From: Gammaproteobacteria bacterium
GTDB lineage: Bacteria > Pseudomonadota > Gammaproteobacteria > UBA6429 > Thiohalophilaceae
Direction: 5' to 3'
Length of the DNA: 8,409 nt
NCBI GenBank assembly: GCA_024639445.1
Contig: JAHEIJ010000088.1
Location: 1-8,409 of the forward strand
Shown one piece after another: positions 6,328 to 8,409 of this stretch. The notes under the pieces were generated by a model. That model did not search any database. It was given only the letters and a program-made list of their open reading frames with translations, and was not told the origin of the DNA. Position numbers and translations under genes: made by a program. Within the stretch, counting starts at the first letter, position 1. Every line of letters begins with the position of its first letter.

Positions 6328-6376
6328 TTGAGGGATCCCCGCAAAACTTAATGTGAGTTGTCATTGCGAGGACGAC

Positions 6377-6566
6377 TTACAGGGATGTAAAAGTGTCACG
6401 AGAGGGCACGAGCCCTGCGACCCATATGGACGTGGGGAGATAGAGCAACGCACGACTGCAGGGACGATGCACATGGATGTGCAAGTGTCACGGGAGGGCA
6501 GGATGCCCGTAGTGACTGCAGGAGGTAGAGCGACTCACGACTCCAGGCGACCCACAGGGATGTGGG
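6377..6566 (+). repeat. Array of small hairpins with a shared core and changing arms
   Basis: Five hairpins share the core CA-nGGA-TG or a near form of it. They are TTACA/TGTAA around GGGA (6377-6390), CCCATA/CGTGGG around TGGA (6421-6436, one wobble and one mismatch), TGCACA/TGTGCA around TGGA (6468-6483), GGGCA/TGCCC around GGA (6496-6508) and CCCACA/TGTGGG around GGGA (6551-6566). The outer arms differ, yet pairing is kept in four of the five. AAGTGTCACG follows the first and third (6391-6400 and 6483-6492, 92 bases apart). CACGACTnCAGG recurs at 6451-6462 and 6536-6547. The compensated changes point to a selected stem-loop in RNA or single-stranded DNA. Confidence 0.65.
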
Positions 6567-6677
6567 GAGTTAGAGCCGCGTCGGGAACAGCGACCGGGAC
6601 GGAGGAGTTAGAGTGAAGCAGGAGCCAGAACCGAGGAGACAAAGCCGAGGAGCAATTGTCGAGGAAGCCCGGAGTGA

Positions 6678-6709
6678 CAGTACTGAAAAACAACAGTTTT
6701 TCAATACTG
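6678..6709. repeat. 14-bp hairpin within the composite repeat
   Basis: Positions 6678-6691 pair with 6696-6709 around AACA, with one mismatch in 14. The stem has A-run and T-run segments, but no T-run follows on either strand, so it is unlikely to be an intrinsic terminator. It probably belongs to the structure of the repeat. Confidence 0.55.
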
Positions 6710-6710
6710 A

Positions 6711-6779
6711 CGCGGCAATCTTGAAGAACTATAGTTCGTATCAAAAGATTGTTCGGTCTCGTTGTTCCCTCACAATGAC
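6711..6779. repeat. Palindromic core and right end of a GTCATT-type repeat
   Basis: CAATCTT (6716-6722) pairs with AAGATTG (6745-6751) and encloses the perfect 12-base palindrome GAACTATAGTTC (6726-6737). The right flank ends in the inverted terminal sequence at 6768-6779. From memory, short dispersed repeats in proteobacteria have this plan: GTCATT...GAGG, a CAATCTT stem, then the inverted end. Here the matching left part, 6360-6374, lies some 340 bases away, as if the palindrome had been split by the hairpin array. Confidence 0.5.
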
Positions 6780-6846
6780 GTGGATTTTAACGGCCATTTT
6801 CGCAATTTAAGTTAAGCTGTTGTTTTCGATCGCGATCTTGTGGGAA

Positions 6847-6865
6847 TACCTCAGTACCTGAGGTA
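6847..6865 (-). terminator. Hairpin after the YcbK-like gene
   Basis: TACCTCAG (6847-6854) and CTGAGGTA (6858-6865) form a perfect 8-bp stem around TAC, about 39 bases past the leftward stop at 6904. Only TT follows on the minus strand, so it is a weak candidate terminator. The rest of 6780-6903 holds only a GATCGCGATC palindrome (6828-6837). Confidence 0.35.
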
Positions 6866-6903
6866 ATGCGGTTAAAGCCTGATTGAATGCGTGCTGGCTC
6901 GGA

Positions 6904-7452
6904 TTACCAGAAACGGGTACGGCCTGTATCGACATGAATGAAGCCTGATCTTGGGTAATATCCGACACCACCGGCTTTGAGATCCAGTGCGGCCTGGCGC
7001 AGCTGCTTGAGTTCTACCCCCGGCATGCGAATATCAATCGCCCTGCCTTGCATATGCAGGCTGCGCTTGGCGACACTACTGCTTTTTTTATGTAGCTTGG
7101 CATTGGTTGTGGGTGAGCGATATCCCGAGATCACATGATAGGTGCCGTTGCCGGCGACCTGCTGCTGTAACAAATGCAGCATATCGAACAAACGCTGATC
7201 CATCGTATAGGTTTCGTTACTACGATGATCCCGCAAGACGCGATTCAGTGCTGTCAATTCTTCTGCAATATAGCGGCCTTCCGCCCAATAGGTTGCCTTG
7301 AGGCTTTCCCCGGTATGCAGGTTTTGCAACCGCAGCACGCGCTCAGCCGGCTGAATCAGCTTCGGCTGGGCTGGCTTCGCCAGAACTGACGGCGCCAACA
7401 GTAGCGCGGCTGTCCCTGTAGCTGTTTTTAGAAAATTTCTTCTTGAATTCAT
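6904..7452 (-). CDS. ycbK: YcbK-like DUF882 (peptidase M15-type) protein with Tat signal
   Basis: A 182-residue exported protein. The N-terminus carries the twin-arginine motif SRRNFLK (3-9), a hydrophobic stretch and a likely cleavage after VLA (residue 25), so it should leave the cell folded, through Tat. The DUF882 domain, related to zinc D,D/L,D-carboxypeptidases of the M15 group, covers about 37-182. It has SGYRSPTTN (109-117), H133 and D140 in SLHMQGRAID, and H173 in FIHVD. These three are the expected zinc ligands. Length agrees with E. coli YcbK. The substrate is presumably peptidoglycan, not shown here. The gene lies 134 bases downstream of the L,D-transpeptidase gene, the same order as ycbB-ycbK in E. 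coli. The ribosome site is weak. Confidence 0.92.
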   Translation of the reverse strand: MNSRRNFLKTATGTAALLLAPSVLAKPAQPKLIQPAERVLRLQNLHTGESLKATYWAEGRYIAEELTALNRVLRDHRSNETYTMDQRLFDMLHLLQQQVAGNGTYHVISGYRSPTTNAKLHKKSSSVAKRSLHMQGRAIDIRMPGVELKQLRQAALDLKAGGVGYYPRSGFIHVDTGRTRFW

Positions 7453-7463
7453 ATATTTAGCCC

Positions 7464-7492
7464 AAAATCCCGCTAGATTTAGTGGCGCGGGA
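7464..7492 (-). terminator. Possible terminator or attenuator between the Ldt and YcbK genes
   Basis: On the minus strand, TCCCGC (7492-7487) pairs with GCGGGA (7473-7468) around 13 bases and is followed by TTTT (7467-7464). It lies in the leader of the YcbK gene, only 11 bases before its ATG. The stem is short, and on the plus strand TTTTT follows nearby as well. It may reduce readthrough from the Ldt gene. The rest of 7493-7586 shows only a weak CGGC...GCCG stem past the Ldt stop. Confidence 0.3.
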
Positions 7493-7586
7493 GCGGTTTT
7501 TCAACCCCGGAGTTTCCCACGGGCAACGGCCTGACGCCGTAAACTTGCGCACATTTCAGGACTTTTATCGGCGAATATGCCGGTTT

Positions 7587-8409
7587 CTAAAGCTCTGGAG
7601 ACTGCGCCATGCCGTTTTTGTGATCGACTGCATACACATCGGGGCGGAAAAATACCGCTTCATCTTCAGCCACCCAGGCCGTCCAGTACACGAGATAGAC
7701 CGGGATGTCCTGCTCTACCTTCACGCCACGAACCTGATCACTATTTATTGTTTCCCTGATCTGGCTTTGGTCCCAGCCATCTTCCGCACCCAGGACAAAT
7801 TCAGCCAATTGCACCGGATCCGCGACCCGCACACAACCGGAGCTGAAAGCACGTTCGGTGCGATTAAATAATCGCTGCTTGGGCGTATCATGCAGGTAAA
7901 TATTATATTCGTTGCTGAACAGGAATTTTATTCGCCCCAGGGGATTGGTTGCGCCGGGATCCTGTCGCAGCACATAGGGAAAATGTTTTTTATCGACCTT
8001 GCGCCAGTTGATCTGGCGTGGATTCAGTTCCATGGCATTGTGCTGATTGGTAAACACCCGAATACCCCGGGAAGCAAGGAAGTTTGGATTGGCTTGCTGT
8101 GCCGGCAACATGTCTTCGAAAAGAATCGTCGGTGGTACTGTCCAGTAGGGATTGAACACAACGGTATGTAACTTTCCGCTTATCACCGGCGTTTGTCGTT
8201 CCGGGGTGCCGATGATCACCCACATGGTAAAGGTGGGCCGGTTGTTCTCCATCGCTGCCAATTCATAACCCGCAGTGTTGACCATGATGTAACGCTCGCC
8301 CAACTCCCTTGGCAACCAGCGCCAGCGATCCATGTTGAGTTTGATTTGTTCTATCCGTTGACTCACAGGCACATTCATGACCGCCCGGGTTGCCGGACCC
8401 ACAACCCCA
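7587..8409 (-). CDS. ldtD: L,D-transpeptidase of the YcbB/LdtD type, N-terminal part beyond the window
   Basis: Only the C-terminal part is present, about 274 residues. The frame stays open to the right edge, so the GTG at 8402 is not the true start. The first residues, GVVGPATRAVMN, match the end of a peptidoglycan-binding (PG_binding_1) domain. Then come MDRWRWLPRELGERYIMVN and the YkuD catalytic domain with IYLHDTP, LF and the active-site segment FSSGCVRV. The nucleophile Cys codon is at 7835-7833. Enzymes of this class make 3-3 cross-links between stem peptides in the periplasm, and E. coli LdtD is about twice as long as the part seen here. The YcbK-like gene follows on the same strand, as in enterobacteria. 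The lineage within LdtD-like proteins is inferred from the WRWLP segment and this context. Confidence 0.92.
   Translation of the reverse strand, partial: GVVGPATRAVMNVPVSQRIEQIKLNMDRWRWLPRELGERYIMVNTAGYELAAMENNRPTFTMWVIIGTPERQTPVISGKLHTVVFNPYWTVPPTILFEDMLPAQQANPNFLASRGIRVFTNQHNAMELNPRQINWRKVDKKHFPYVLRQDPGATNPLGRIKFLFSNEYNIYLHDTPKQRLFNRTERAFSSGCVRVADPVQLAEFVLGAEDGWDQSQIRETINSDQVRGVKVEQDIPVYLVYWTAWVAEDEAVFFRPDVYAVDHKNGMAQSPEL

Larger units (their letters stand above)
6360..6779. repeat. Composite repeat element of about 420 bases with inverted ends
   Basis: The left end, GTCATTGCGAGG (6360-6371), is matched in inverted form at the right end, CCTCACAATGAC (6768-6779), with 11 of 12 positions the same. 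Inside, from left to right, are two degenerate tandem units rich in small hairpins (6377-6576), a purine-rich stretch with repeated GAGGA (about 6590-6675), a 14-bp hairpin (6678-6709) and a palindromic core (6711-6751). TAGAG recurs at 6441, 6526, 6571 and 6609. Two 30-base blocks, 6417-6446 and 6547-6576, agree at 26 positions. No transposase is present, no target duplication is evident, and the small reading frames across it have no protein character. It looks like a non-coding dispersed repeat, probably present elsewhere in the genome. It fills most of the gene-free stretch 6275-6903. Confidence 0.7.

Noticed and set aside
6567..6615. Integron attC-like sites suggested by GTTAGAG sequences
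   Set aside because: The core does not fit GTTRRRY at its last base, no matching inverse core is placed properly, and there are no cassettes or an integrase.
6353..6616. Rightward reading frame of 87 residues over the repeat element
   Set aside because: The frame exists only because the repeat has few stops. It has no ribosome site, and its repeated peptides follow the DNA repeat units.
6377..6620. CRISPR array
   Set aside because: Repeat units differ in length (about 92, 85, 45 and 38 bases apart by landmark) and in sequence. There are no equal spacers and no cas gene.
7482..7871. Rightward 129-residue frame opposite the L,D-transpeptidase
   Set aside because: It runs antisense to the catalytic segment of a clear gene and has no start signal.

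Overview
The window looks like chromosomal DNA of a gammaproteobacterium. The pairing of a YcbB/LdtD-type L,D-transpeptidase with a YcbK-type DUF882 protein is known from enterobacteria. The YihY inner-membrane protein, the HslJ-like META lipoprotein, the glycine-zipper OmpA lipoprotein and the CspA-type cold shock protein fit the same group, and base composition is roughly balanced. No phage, transposase, tRNA, rRNA or CRISPR gene is visible, and I cannot name the genus.

Layout. Positions 1-4 hold only the first bases of a leftward gene that runs off the left edge. Positions 5-338 form a divergent, repeat-rich intergenic region. A rightward gene of unknown function (339-893) encodes a protein with an internal duplication. 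It converges on two leftward genes for small RNA-binding proteins: an RRM protein (922-1197) and, upstream of it, a cold shock protein (1307-1513). A clear hairpin terminator lies between those two. Further right on the minus strand are a META-domain lipoprotein (1708-2634) and a YihY-family membrane protein (2710-4074). Across a divergent control region with two perfect inverted repeats is a rightward gene for an LCIB/C-type (beta-like) carbonic anhydrase (4357-5499). An OmpA-family lipoprotein (5582-6274) follows it.

The 629-base gap 6275-6903 contains no credible gene. It holds a composite repeat of about 420 bases (6360-6779) bounded by near-identical inverted ends. Inside are several small hairpins that keep a CA-nGGA-TG core while their stem arms change in a compensated way, then a purine-rich stretch, a long hairpin and a palindromic core. 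To its right, on the minus strand, are a Tat-exported YcbK-like protein (6904-7452) and the catalytic half of an L,D-transpeptidase (7587 to the right edge), a conserved cell-wall gene pair.

How the genes relate. Four of the proteins act at the envelope: the META lipoprotein, the OmpA lipoprotein, YcbK and the Ldt. The Csp and RRM proteins form an RNA-binding pair that may be linked through the terminator between them. The carbonic anhydrase is cytosolic and stands alone, with no carboxysome, Rubisco or bicarbonate transporter gene in view. The strongest candidates for something undescribed are the hairpin-array repeat at 6360-6779, the Csp-terminator-RRM arrangement, and the stand-alone LCIB-type enzyme with its palindromic control region.
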